7,812 nt of DNA from an uncultured Lachnospiraceae bacterium. GTDB lineage: Bacteria > Bacillota > Clostridia > Lachnospirales > Lachnospiraceae. A program made the position numbers and the translations under genes. This document shows, piece by piece, positions 1 to 6,561 of this stretch. How positions within the stretch are numbered: the stretch's first letter is position 1; each line of letters begins with the position of its first letter. The stretch covers positions 1 through 7,812 of the forward strand of contig CAMWTF010000105.1 of NCBI GenBank assembly GCA_947177105.1. Reading direction: 5' to 3'. Below the pieces are notes generated by a model. The model made no database searches and was not told the origin of the DNA. It saw only the letters and a program-made list of their open reading frames with translations.

Positions 1-192
1 ATGGTGGCCTATCCGGGTAAGCTTTTTACCAGAGATGAAATACTGTCGGATATCTGGGATATCTCCGGGAACTTCGTGAACGATAACACTCTGTCCGTCA
101 CCATCAAGAGGCTGCGGGAGAAGCTGGGAGATACGGACGGTAAGACTATCAAAACTGTCCGGGGCATGGGATATCGCATAGAATGCCAGTGA
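1..192 (+). CDS. OmpR/PhoB-family response regulator, C-terminal DNA-binding domain (5' truncated by window edge)
   Basis: Only the last 63 or so residues are visible; the gene begins upstream of the window, and the first ATG is almost certainly an internal codon. The visible part is the winged-helix DNA-binding domain of an OmpR-type regulator: the PGKLFTRDEIL segment, the recognition-helix region NTLSVTIKRLREKLG (about residues 29-43 of the visible part) and the diagnostic C-terminal wing IKTVRGMGYRIE. The N-terminal phospho-acceptor receiver domain is missing only because of the window boundary. The stop codon (TGA) is at 190-192, and a sensor kinase starts 49 bp downstream on the same strand, so this is the regulator of a two-component pair. 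By family knowledge, phosphorylated regulators of this type bind direct repeats as head-to-tail dimers; one such repeat lies at 1475-1493 before the transporter genes, the most likely target here. Family assignment is secure; the inducing signal is unknown. Confidence 0.93.
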   Translation: MVAYPGKLFTRDEILSDIWDISGNFVNDNTLSVTIKRLREKLGDTDGKTIKTVRGMGYRIECQ

Positions 193-241
193 AATAAATA
201 GGCCAAGCAGCAAGGATCACTTATGCAGGAAAGAGACGGAT

Positions 242-1474
242 ATGAAACTAAGATGGAATGAAGAATTGAAAAAACTGATTAGGAGGTTGGTCCTGTTTAT
301 AGTCGCCGCCGTTTTGCTGGCGAATCTGACCCTGGGCGCCTTCAAAAACCAGATGCGCAGGGAATACACGGCGTTGGCGGCGGGAGTCCTGGAGAATGTG
401 CGGCGGGCATATCCCCTGGTATCTGAGGAGCAATTACTCAGGTTGTTGGACGCGCCAAGGGCCACAGGGGAGGGACAGGAGCTTTTGGCGAGATATGGCA
501 TCTTTACAGATTATGGCAGCCGCACACTGGAAAGCCAGGAGGAGCGGCTGCTGCGTTTTCAGGTGGGTATGAACGCGATTTTGCTGCTAACGCTTTTTCT
601 GGGGATTCTGGGGATCCTTATTTATCTGCAAAGGCGGCAGCGGCGCATCGAAGAGCTGCAGCGTTATATGGAAAAATTGAGCAGGGGCGATTATTGTCTG
701 AACCTGGAAGAAAACACTGACGACGAGCTCAGCGGACTGCGCAATGAGGTGTACCGGCTAACAGTGCAGCTGAAGGAATCCGCCGCTCTGGAACAGAGGC
801 GGCGGCAGGCGCTGGCGGACTCTGTGGCCAATATTTCCCATCAGCTGAAGACGCCCATGACATCCATGACTATACTTTTGGATAATCTGGCAGAGAATGA
901 GGAGATGGACCGGATTACCAGACATCGTTTCCTGTCTGAGGTCAGCAGACAGCTGATGGGGATGTCCTGGCTGATTGCCAACATGTTAAAGCTCTCACGG
1001 CTGGAGGCCGGGGTGGTGGAATTGCAGCGGGCCCCGGCGGAGGCGGGGCAGCTGGTGGAAAAATGTATTGCCAGACTGCAGCCGGCGGCAGAGTGGAAGG
1101 CGGTTCGCCTGGATGTGCGGCTGCAGCCGGGAGCGACTTTGTATGTGGATGAGAATTGGACGGTGGAGGCGCTCTGTAATATTATCAAAAATGCTATTGA
1201 GCATAGCCCCGTGGAGGGCAGTGTACGGATTTCCTCCTTGGAGAACGAGATCTATACCGAGATCTGTGTGGCGGACAGCGGTATTGGGATATCCGGGGAG
1301 GAGCGGGAGAAGCTGTTTCAGAGATTCTACCGGGGGAGCAATGCGGCCCAGGACAGCATTGGCATCGGCCTGGCGTTGGCCAAAGAGGTGGTGGAACAGC
1401 AGCACGGGCATATCCAGGTGGAGTCCAAGGAGGGGGAGGGGACGGTATTTTCTCTTAGATTTATGAAAATTTAA
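242..1474 (+). CDS. Membrane sensor histidine kinase (HisKA/HATPase_c)
   Basis: A 410-residue sensor kinase that autophosphorylates on a histidine and passes the phosphate to the regulator encoded just upstream. Order of parts: short cytoplasmic N-terminus, TM1 about 13-33, an extracytoplasmic segment of roughly 75 residues, TM2 about 110-129, a charged HAMP-like/coiled linker about 130-190, the HisKA H-box SHQLKTP (phospho-acceptor His200), the N-box NIIKNAIEH (313-321), G1 box DSGIGI (345-350), F-box LFQRFYR, and G2 box IGIGLALAK (373-381). All catalytic motifs are intact. The outer segment is longer than the few-residue loop of BceS-type intramembrane-sensing kinases, so a direct extracellular signal is possible. 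The start at ATG 242 is preceded by AGGAAAGAG. The gene is separated by 81 bp, with a promoter, from the ABC transporter genes it probably controls. Family certain; ligand unknown. Confidence 0.96.
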   Translation: MKLRWNEELKKLIRRLVLFIVAAVLLANLTLGAFKNQMRREYTALAAGVLENVRRAYPLVSEEQLLRLLDAPRATGEGQELLARYGIFTDYGSRTLESQEERLLRFQVGMNAILLLTLFLGILGILIYLQRRQRRIEELQRYMEKLSRGDYCLNLEENTDDELSGLRNEVYRLTVQLKESAALEQRRRQALADSVANISHQLKTPMTSMTILLDNLAENEEMDRITRHRFLSEVSRQLMGMSWLIANMLKLSRLEAGVVELQRAPAEAGQLVEKCIARLQPAAEWKAVRLDVRLQPGATLYVDENWTVEALCNIIKNAIEHSPVEGSVRISSLENEIYTEICVADSGIGISGEEREKLFQRFYRGSNAAQDSIGIGLALAKEVVEQQHGHIQVESKEGEGTVFSLRFMKI

Positions 1475-1510
1475 AAATGTCACGGAAATGTCATTTCTGT
1501 TTTCTATACT
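1475..1510 (+). promoter_or_regulatory. Promoter with tandem direct-repeat operator for the ABC transporter genes
   Basis: Directly after the kinase stop codon, AAATGTCA occurs twice (1475-1482 and 1486-1493) separated by CGG, a perfect 8-bp direct repeat with 11-bp period. A TATACT -10 hexamer (5 of 6 consensus) lies at 1505-1510. The position 17 bp upstream of the -10 reads ACGGAA, which is not a recognisable -35, and is covered by the repeat. A weak -35 overlapped by a one-turn direct repeat is the usual design of promoters activated by OmpR/PhoB-type regulators. Inference: the upstream regulator binds here to induce the ATPase-permease pair. Alternatives are constitutive weak transcription or readthrough from the kinase gene. 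Confidence 0.6.
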
Positions 1511-1582
1511 TAAGAAAAGCAATCGCCAAAGCAGGGTACAGGCGGTGGCGGAAAGATGAATAGTAAAGGTATGGTGAATGAC

Positions 1583-2293
1583 ATGGAAATCTTACGAACA
1601 GAGCATTTGGTCAAAAGATACGGAAAAGGCGGCAACGAGGTCCTGGCGGTGGATGATGTGTCCTTCTCTGTGGCAAAGGGAGAGTTTGTGGCAGTGGTGG
1701 GCAGCTCCGGCAGCGGAAAGTCCACGCTGATGCATATGCTGGGTGGTGTGGACCGGCCCACCTGCGGCAGAGTGCTGATAGAGGACACGGATATTTACGA
1801 CATGGATGATGACAGGCTGGCCATATTCCGCAGGAGGCAGGTGGGGCTGATCTATCAGTTTTACAATCTGATCCCTGTGCTGAACGTGGAGGAGAATATT
1901 ACCCTGCCCTGTGAGCTGGACGGCAGGCAGCCGGACCCGGAGCTGGTGAGGGAGCTGGTGCATACCCTGGGGCTGGAAAAGCGGCTGGAGCATCTGCCAA
2001 ACGAGCTCTCCGGCGGACAGCAGCAGCGGGTGGCCATCGGCAGGGCGCTGATTACCCGGCCTGCCATTCTGCTGGCGGACGAGCCCACCGGCAACCTGGA
2101 CAGCAGAGCCAGCGATGAGATTATGGCGCTCCTCAAGGAGGCGAACCAGAAGTATAAGCAGACCATCATCATGATCACCCACAATCCGGAACTGGCCAAG
2201 CAGGCGGAGAGGGTGCTGACTATAGAGGATGGCCGCATCTGGGAGAGACAGACGGCGGAAGGAGAACTTCAAACAGGGGGGACGGAGAGATGA
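1583..2293 (+). CDS. ABC transporter ATP-binding protein (MacB/LolD/BceA-type)
   Basis: Cytoplasmic ATPase that powers the FtsX-type permease encoded next. Counted from ATG 1583 (236 residues), it has Walker A GSSGSGKST (about 40-48), Q-loop Gln at about 92, signature LSGGQQQR (about 142-149), Walker B ILLADEP (about 162-168) and the H-loop histidine in MITHNPE (about 200). The LSGGQQQRVAIGRAL and ADEPTGNLDS stretches are typical of the MacB/LolD/BceA branch, which works by mechanotransmission rather than classical transport. Start choice: ATG 1583 follows GGTGA at five bases and gives the usual family N-terminus MEIL; in-frame ATGs at 1556 and 1571 would add nine or four residues and cannot be excluded, since a weak GCGGA precedes 1556. 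Its stop TGA overlaps the permease ATG (ATGA), implying translational coupling. No key residue is missing. Confidence 0.95.
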   Translation: MEILRTEHLVKRYGKGGNEVLAVDDVSFSVAKGEFVAVVGSSGSGKSTLMHMLGGVDRPTCGRVLIEDTDIYDMDDDRLAIFRRRQVGLIYQFYNLIPVLNVEENITLPCELDGRQPDPELVRELVHTLGLEKRLEHLPNELSGGQQQRVAIGRALITRPAILLADEPTGNLDSRASDEIMALLKEANQKYKQTIIMITHNPELAKQAERVLTIEDGRIWERQTAEGELQTGGTER

Positions 2294-4803
2294 ATGTATT
2301 GCAGAAATGTTGTTTTCGCTCCCTGAAAGAAAACCGCAAGCGTACGCTGGTGACTATCATAGGGGTGATCCTGGCCACGGCGCTGATCACGGGTGTGGCC
2401 TGCCTGGCTGTCAGCTTTCGGGAAAGCATGGTGGAATATGAAAAGAAGGAAAACGGAGACTGGCATTACAGCTTTTTGGGAGTGGAGCCAGAGAACCTGA
2501 AATATTTTGAGGGAAACAAGCGCCTGAAAAAAATCGTGCTGAAGCAGCCCCTGGGCTATGCTGTCCTGGAGGGAAGCCAGAATCCCGACAAACCTTATCT
2601 CTATCTCAGCGCTGTGGACGAGGAAAGTATAGCCGCCTACGGTCTGGAGCTGACGCAGGGGCGGATGCCGGAAAACGGTTCGGAACTGGTGATCAGCAGA
2701 CATATTATTTACAATGGCATGGTGGAACTACGGCTGGGGGACACCATCACTCTGGAGGTGGGGCAGAGGGTGTCGGATGGCTATCCGCTGTACCAGAATA
2801 ATTCTTACACTTACGAAGAGGAGATGCTGATTGATAAGGAGAGCAGAACCTACACCATCGTGGGCATTATCGAAAGGCCCAATTACAATGTGGAGGATCG
2901 CATTGCGCCTGGCTATTCCGTGTATACATATCTGGAAGATCCTATGGCGGCGGACTCCCTGGAGATCTATGCCAGTTATACGGATTGGGGGCTGCGCCAT
3001 GCCGATCAGGTGAATGCGGGACTGAAAGATCTGGCAAGGGCGGTGGAAGATAACTATTATCTGCTGAAATGGATTCATTTTACCTTTACTTCCTCCACCA
3101 TGAATATGATCTATGCCATGGCAGTGGTGGCTTTGTCGGTTATCATTGTGACCAGCGTATTCTGTATCCGCAACAGCTTTACCATCTCGCTGACGGAGAA
3201 GATGAAGCTGTACGGCAGACTGGCCTCGGTGGGAACCACCTCAAAGCAACAGAGGAAGATTGTCTATTATGAGGCGGTATTTCTGGGATTGGTGGGAATA
3301 CCTCTGGGGATTCTCAGCGGTATTCTGGCGTCAGTGATTTTGGTGAAGTCTGTCAGCAAGCTGATGGAATACGCCATGGATATTCCGCTGGTGTTCGGTA
3401 TTTCCTGGGTGGCGGTGATTCTCTCTGTGGCGCTGGCGGCGGTCACTATCTTTTTTTCGGCATGGCAGTCGGCAAGGCGTGCCGCCAAAATATCGCCCAT
3501 CAGCGCCATACGGGCCAATACCACAATACAAATCCGCAGACGGGAACTGCGGTGCCCCCGCTGGATTCCCAGGTTTTTTGGGATAGGAGGCAAGGTGGCC
3601 TATAAGAATCTTCGGCGGGCCCGCGTCAAATACCGCACCACGGTGATCTCCATCGTGGCAGGTGTGGCGGTGTTTATCGGCATGACTACGTTTATGTATG
3701 CGGTACAGTATACCTTCAACTTACACTATGAAAATATAGAGTATCAGCTTCACCTTTACTGTTACGATTCGGATGCCTATGAGAAGCTGTTGTCCGTGGG
3801 GCAGATGGAGGGAGTGGAGGAAGCGGAGATTGTGCGGTCCGGGCATTTTGCCGTTCCCATGGGGGCGCTTCCGCTGACGGAGGATTATCTGAGAACCTAC
3901 AATTCAGAGGGAAAAGCGAAGGAGACCATAAAGGTGTATTCTTTGGGGGAGGAGGCATATGCCCGGTATTGCCGCCAGGTGGGCGCGGCAGTGGACCCGG
4001 ATCAGGCCATCGTGTTGGCGGAATATGAATGGATATTCATTGACGAGGAGGGGCGGATACATGAACAAAGTGGCGGCGCCGCGCATTTCCAGCCAGGGGA
4101 TGTAATCACGGGAAAGGGAGAGGCGGAACTTTCGGTGACAGTGGCGGCGCAGACGGATCAGAAGCCCATGTTTATGAATAACTCAACTTACTACAACGGT
4201 GTGGTATTGTTTGTCAGTGATAAATGGATGGATATTCATCAGGAGGCGTTGACCAAAAACAGAACCACGGTGGATGCCTATCTGAGATGTGAGAATGCCT
4301 CCCAGGTGGAGGAGGAAGTGCGCAGGGGTATGGATCTGCTCAACTATTCTGTCACGAACTATGAGAAACAATATCAGTCCGACAAAAGTATGCACCTGTT
4401 GCTCTCTATCTTTTTGTATGGGTTTATCACTGTGGTGGCGCTGATTGGAATTACAAATATTTTCAATACCATCACCACCAATATGGAACTGAGGGCGCCG
4501 GAGTTTGCCATGCTGCGGGCAGTGGGCATGACCGGCAGAGAATTTCGCCGCATGATCTGGCTGGAAAGCCTGTTTTACGGGGGGAAAGCATTGATTATTG
4601 GTATTCCCCTGGGGCTGGTCATATCCTACTGTTTCCATCTGGCTCTGCAAGAAGGGATAGAGACCGCTTACATCTTTCCCTGGAGAGGCATCGGTATCTC
4701 CACTGCAGCGGTGGTGGTGCTGTTGTATGGGACCATGCATTATTCCATGGGCAAGTTTAGGAAGAAAAATATTGTGGAGACTATACAGAACGAAAACTTA
4801 TAA
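2290..4803 (+). CDS. FtsX-family ABC transporter permease with two large extracytoplasmic domains
   Basis: An 837-residue membrane subunit paired with the ATPase. It is an internal duplication: each half starts with a basic, membrane-entering segment (SLKENRKRTLVTIIG near residue 11; NLRRARVKYRTTVISI near 440), then one TM helix, a large outer domain, and an FtsX-type bundle of three helices. Approximate helices: 20-42, 271-293, 327-350, 368-392, 451-472, 701-722, 762-785, 799-820, giving eight TMs and outer domains of about 228 residues each (43-270 and 473-700). FtsX-like cytosolic coupling segments are seen at GRLASVGTTSKQQ (about 310) and FAMLRAVGMTGREFRR (about 738). The start ATG is preceded by AGGGGGG at eight bases and overlaps the ATPase stop. 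The eight-TM, two-domain layout resembles LolC/E- or YknZ-like duplicated permeases more than ten-TM BceB with its single outer domain. Substrate unknown; antimicrobial peptide response or lipoprotein/envelope work are the usual roles. Confidence 0.93.
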   Translation: MNVLQKCCFRSLKENRKRTLVTIIGVILATALITGVACLAVSFRESMVEYEKKENGDWHYSFLGVEPENLKYFEGNKRLKKIVLKQPLGYAVLEGSQNPDKPYLYLSAVDEESIAAYGLELTQGRMPENGSELVISRHIIYNGMVELRLGDTITLEVGQRVSDGYPLYQNNSYTYEEEMLIDKESRTYTIVGIIERPNYNVEDRIAPGYSVYTYLEDPMAADSLEIYASYTDWGLRHADQVNAGLKDLARAVEDNYYLLKWIHFTFTSSTMNMIYAMAVVALSVIIVTSVFCIRNSFTISLTEKMKLYGRLASVGTTSKQQRKIVYYEAVFLGLVGIPLGILSGILASVILVKSVSKLMEYAMDIPLVFGISWVAVILSVALAAVTIFFSAWQSARRAAKISPISAIRANTTIQIRRRELRCPRWIPRFFGIGGKVAYKNLRRARVKYRTTVISIVAGVAVFIGMTTFMYAVQYTFNLHYENIEYQLHLYCYDSDAYEKLLSVGQMEGVEEAEIVRSGHFAVPMGALPLTEDYLRTYNSEGKAKETIKVYSLGEEAYARYCRQVGAAVDPDQAIVLAEYEWIFIDEEGRIHEQSGGAAHFQPGDVITGKGEAELSVTVAAQTDQKPMFMNNSTYYNGVVLFVSDKWMDIHQEALTKNRTTVDAYLRCENASQVEEEVRRGMDLLNYSVTNYEKQYQSDKSMHLLLSIFLYGFITVVALIGITNIFNTITTNMELRAPEFAMLRAVGMTGREFRRMIWLESLFYGGKALIIGIPLGLVISYCFHLALQEGIETAYIFPWRGIGISTAAVVVLLYGTMHYSMGKFRKKNIVETIQNENL

Positions 4804-5598
4804 TCAAATAAAGCCATAGTGGGCCAGGGCCTGGCGGATGCCGCCCTGGCTGGAGGGGGCTGTCACGTACTCCACCTGGTCAAAGAGGCTGGTGGGGGAG
4901 GCATTCCCCATGGCGATGCTATGGGGTACATAGGAGAGCATAGGCAGATCGTTGTTGCTGTCTCCCAAGGCGTAGGCATCCTCCAGAGTCAAACTGTAGT
5001 GATCCAGCACAAACTGGATGCCTGTAGCCTTGGAGTACCCCTTGGGCACGAACTCCCGGAAAGTGCCGCCCCTGTCGACGCAGTCAAACCACTGGTCGCT
5101 GACCTGGCGGAAAGCGGCCAACTGGGACTCCTCCTGATACCAGATCACGAACTTGTCCGAGAAAAAGTTAGGATTCTCCAGATTTTCCGGCATACGGTAG
5201 TGCCGATCCACAAAAGCCTGATACTGGCGGACGGCTCTGGGATGGTGCAGGGGGCGGCTTAAGTCAAAGGCCACCTGTGTACGGGACTCAAAGAGGATGT
5301 CCACATCCGTCCGGCGGGCGATCTCCAAGATACGCATGATAGTGGCATGGGTCTGGGGTACATAGTATACGTCCTTACCGTCACAGTAGATATTTGTGCC
5401 GCAGCCGCACACATAGCCGTCCCAGCCGATGCGGCGAAAGCAGGGTTCCACATTCTGGAAACATCTGCCAGTATTGATAAACATCAGGTGGCCGTTTTTT
5501 CGGGCCCGGGCGATAGCCGCGGCCGCATCCTCCGGCACTGAGCCGTCGATTTCGGATGTCAAAGTTCCGTCTATATCAAAGAAAGCGATTTTTCTCAT
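4804..5598 (-). CDS. HAD-superfamily phosphatase, Cof/YbjI-type (subclass IIB)
   Basis: A 264-residue soluble hydrolase, probably a sugar-phosphate or phosphorylated-metabolite phosphatase. All four HAD motifs are present: motif I FFDIDGTLT with nucleophile Asp8 and general acid Asp10, motif II FINTGR with Thr43, motif III Lys190 in PKGYSKATG, and motif IV GDSNNDLPML with Asp213 and Asp217. The large cap between motifs II and III (about 80-180) marks the Cof-type IIB group; the length is normal for it. The start ATG at 5598 is preceded, reading on the minus strand, by AGAGAGG at about five bases. The stop codon lies immediately beside the permease stop on the opposite strand, with zero intervening bases. 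The preceding minus-strand gene is 114 bp away, so co-transcription with the acetyltransferase is possible but not shown. Substrate cannot be inferred; HAD IIB enzymes are often promiscuous. Confidence 0.93.
   Translation of the reverse strand: MRKIAFFDIDGTLTSEIDGSVPEDAAAAIARARKNGHLMFINTGRCFQNVEPCFRRIGWDGYVCGCGTNIYCDGKDVYYVPQTHATIMRILEIARRTDVDILFESRTQVAFDLSRPLHHPRAVRQYQAFVDRHYRMPENLENPNFFSDKFVIWYQEESQLAAFRQVSDQWFDCVDRGGTFREFVPKGYSKATGIQFVLDHYSLTLEDAYALGDSNNDLPMLSYVPHSIAMGNASPTSLFDQVEYVTAPSSQGGIRQALAHYGFI
4823..4850. other. GC-rich inverted repeat at the convergent gene junction
   Basis: GCCAGGGC (4823-4830) and GCCCTGGC (4843-4850) are perfect 8-bp arms; inside them GGC/GCC (4833-4835, 4840-4842) can add three pairs around a GGAT loop, with a CT bulge. 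It lies 20 bases past the permease stop and inside the 3' end of the phosphatase gene. No run of T follows closely on either strand, so it is not a canonical intrinsic terminator, but it could protect or define the 3' end of the permease transcript. The repeat may also be just codon use for the phosphatase C-terminus (GGIRQALA). Confidence 0.45.
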
Positions 5599-5639
5599 GA
5601 TTACCTCTCTTTTAGCATTCGTGTGCGCAAGTCAGTGAT

Positions 5640-5672
5640 GGATATCCGGCCGCTTTAGGTGTCCAGATATCC
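5640..5672. repeat. Imperfect inverted repeat between acetyltransferase and phosphatase genes
   Basis: GGATATCCGG (5640-5649) pairs with CCAGATATCC (5663-5672) at nine of ten positions with a 13-base loop. It occupies the 114-bp gap between the two minus-strand genes. No T-run follows in the minus direction, so a Rho-independent terminator is not supported; an operator for the phosphatase gene or a chance palindrome are both possible. I found no convincing -35/-10 pair in this gap. Confidence 0.3.
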
Positions 5673-5712
5673 GTCCATGGGCTTTACGGAAACAGGCTAT
5701 TGAAATTGGTAC

Positions 5713-6222
5713 TTATAATTTTATACTGTATTTTAACAGATTATAGGGCTGAGCGTCCCGGCTGTCAATCTTCTGCTCTGAAGAGATAAGCGTAAAGCCC
5801 TGGGATACGGCCAGCCTGTTTGACAAAACATTTTTCTCCCGTGTGGAGTAAAGAAATTCTGTGGCTCCAAAATTTTCCTTACAGTATAGAATCAGAGCCC
5901 GGAGGATTTGTTTTCCGAAGCCTTTTCCCACGTAGGCAGGTCCCAGACAGATTCCGGTTTCCCCATATACAGCGGGCGCTAGCTGTTCTACGCCCGCAAA
6001 TCCGATGGGTTCGCCGTCCGCCTTTTTATAGACGATATAGGTGTCGTGGTCTTTCTGGTATTCAATGGTTTTTTGGATTCTGACTTTGGCATCGCTCTCG
6101 CTGGTGGTGACTCTCCAAAGCATATACCGGGCGCTCTCCGGATGTGACCAGACATTGAGATACATTCCCTCCCAGTCCGAAAATTTTGCCTTGTCGAGAA
6201 TGAGGTCTTTTGTCTCAAGCAT
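5713..6222 (-). CDS. GNAT-family N-acetyltransferase (RimJ/RimL-like)
   Basis: A 169-residue acetyl-CoA-dependent acetyltransferase. The N-terminus (MLETKDLILDKAKFSDWEGM) has the RimJ/RimL-type opening in which a residue pair LIL is followed by a helix, and the acetyl-CoA binding motif A is seen near residues 91-107 as ICLGPAYVGKGFGKQIL, containing the GKGFGK pyrophosphate loop. A late ASNRLAVSQGF-like stretch (SNRLAVSQGF, about 134-143) matches the family's C-terminal motif B. Start choice: ATG at 6222 follows AGGGGG at about eight bases on the minus strand; an in-frame ATG at 6252 would add ten residues but its nearest AGGAG is about 15 bases away. Transcribed divergently from the helix-turn-helix/methyltransferase gene. 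Substrate is not predictable: protein N-termini, antibiotics or small amines are all known for this family. Confidence 0.9.
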   Translation of the reverse strand: MLETKDLILDKAKFSDWEGMYLNVWSHPESARYMLWRVTTSESDAKVRIQKTIEYQKDHDTYIVYKKADGEPIGFAGVEQLAPAVYGETGICLGPAYVGKGFGKQILRALILYCKENFGATEFLYSTREKNVLSNRLAVSQGFTLISSEQKIDSRDAQPYNLLKYSIKL

Positions 6223-6257
6223 TTTCTTTCCCCCTATCTGCATATCAGGCATCGGGT

Positions 6258-6286
6258 ATAAAATTGACTCCTGTCATGCCAGTCAA
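6258..6286 (-). promoter_or_regulatory. Candidate promoter for the GNAT gene
   Basis: Reading the minus strand, TTGACT (6286-6281, five of six consensus) is followed after exactly 17 bp by TTTTAT (6263-6258, four of six). A transcript would start near 6250, giving a leader of about 30 bases before ATG 6222 and including its AGGGGG site. The -35 box is one arm of the inverted repeat noted separately, so binding there would block this promoter. Good spacing, moderate -10. Confidence 0.45.
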
Positions 6287-6288
6287 TT
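6262..6288. repeat. Perfect 8-bp inverted repeat, operator candidate
   Basis: AATTGACT (6262-6269) and AGTCAATT (6281-6288) are perfect inverted arms separated by 11 bases, so centres of the arms lie 19 bp apart, about two helical turns. The right arm coincides with the putative -35 of the acetyltransferase promoter. This fits a repressor dimer site; the neighbouring XRE-domain protein is a natural candidate but nothing in the sequence proves it. Confidence 0.45.
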
Positions 6289-6294
6289 CTAACA

Positions 6295-6308
6295 TAAGCC
6301 ATGGCTTA
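6295..6308. repeat. 14-bp perfect palindrome TAAGCCATGGCTTA
   Basis: A perfect palindrome without spacer in the divergent intergenic region, 7 bp beyond the previous inverted repeat and about 86 bp upstream of the -35 proposed for the helix-turn-helix/methyltransferase gene. Short XRE-type operators are often of this form. A chance palindrome of this length in a given 300-bp gap is unlikely but not excluded. Confidence 0.4.
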
Positions 6309-6393
6309 AAACAAGGTGGATTTACCGTTGAAACTGGCGCTCTCAAAATCAACCTCCAGTAGAATTTTTGGGGACGCTGTGAATATGCCGTTA

Positions 6394-6422
6394 TTGCCGT
6401 GAAATAGGAGAACTGTTAAAAT
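6394..6422 (+). promoter_or_regulatory. Candidate extended -10 promoter for the XRE-methyltransferase gene
   Basis: TTGCCG (6394-6399, four of six) is followed after 17 bp by TAAAAT (6417-6422, five of six), with a TG at 6414-6415 making the extended -10 form TGTTAAAAT. A transcript would begin near 6429 and have a leader of about 130 bases before ATG 6562. The leader is A/T-rich at first and I see no riboswitch fold in it. The -35 sits inside a small direct repeat, TGCCGT-TAT-TGCCGT (6386-6400). Confidence 0.45.
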
Positions 6423-6561
6423 AAATACAGTAATAATATCAATAATAGACCGCAGTATACAGAATATAAGGAAGTCCAGCGGCGATAACAGGCGTATGAG
6501 GTCACAATGTAGAGGTATGCATGGACTGTGGATTGAGACCCATTTTTACGAGGAGGGCGGC

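Noticed and set aside
995..1522. Minus-strand coding region of 175 residues opposite the kinase gene
   Set aside because: Antisense to intact HisKA/HATPase motifs; the frame is open because of GC-rich codon use and has no recognisable domain.
1592..2272. Minus-strand coding region of 226 residues opposite the ATPase gene
   Set aside because: Complete shadow of a textbook ABC ATPase; no domain resemblance and no ribosome site.
4183..4740. Minus-strand coding region of 185 residues opposite the permease 3' end
   Set aside because: Shadow of the second FtsX domain; composition rich in His and Gln typical of antisense frames.
4819..5262. Plus-strand coding region of 147 residues opposite the HAD gene
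   Set aside because: The minus strand carries all four HAD motifs with a good ribosome site; the plus frame has no recognisable motif.
6496..6561. Longer start for the XRE-methyltransferase
   Set aside because: The extra 22 residues are not HTH-like and no good ribosome site precedes ATG 6496, while AGGAGG lies five bases before ATG 6562.
6223..6561. Hidden small gene in the 339-bp divergent gap
   Set aside because: ATG at 6301 stops after two codons, and no other start with a ribosome site leads to a credible frame on either strand; the gap holds only promoter candidates and palindromes.
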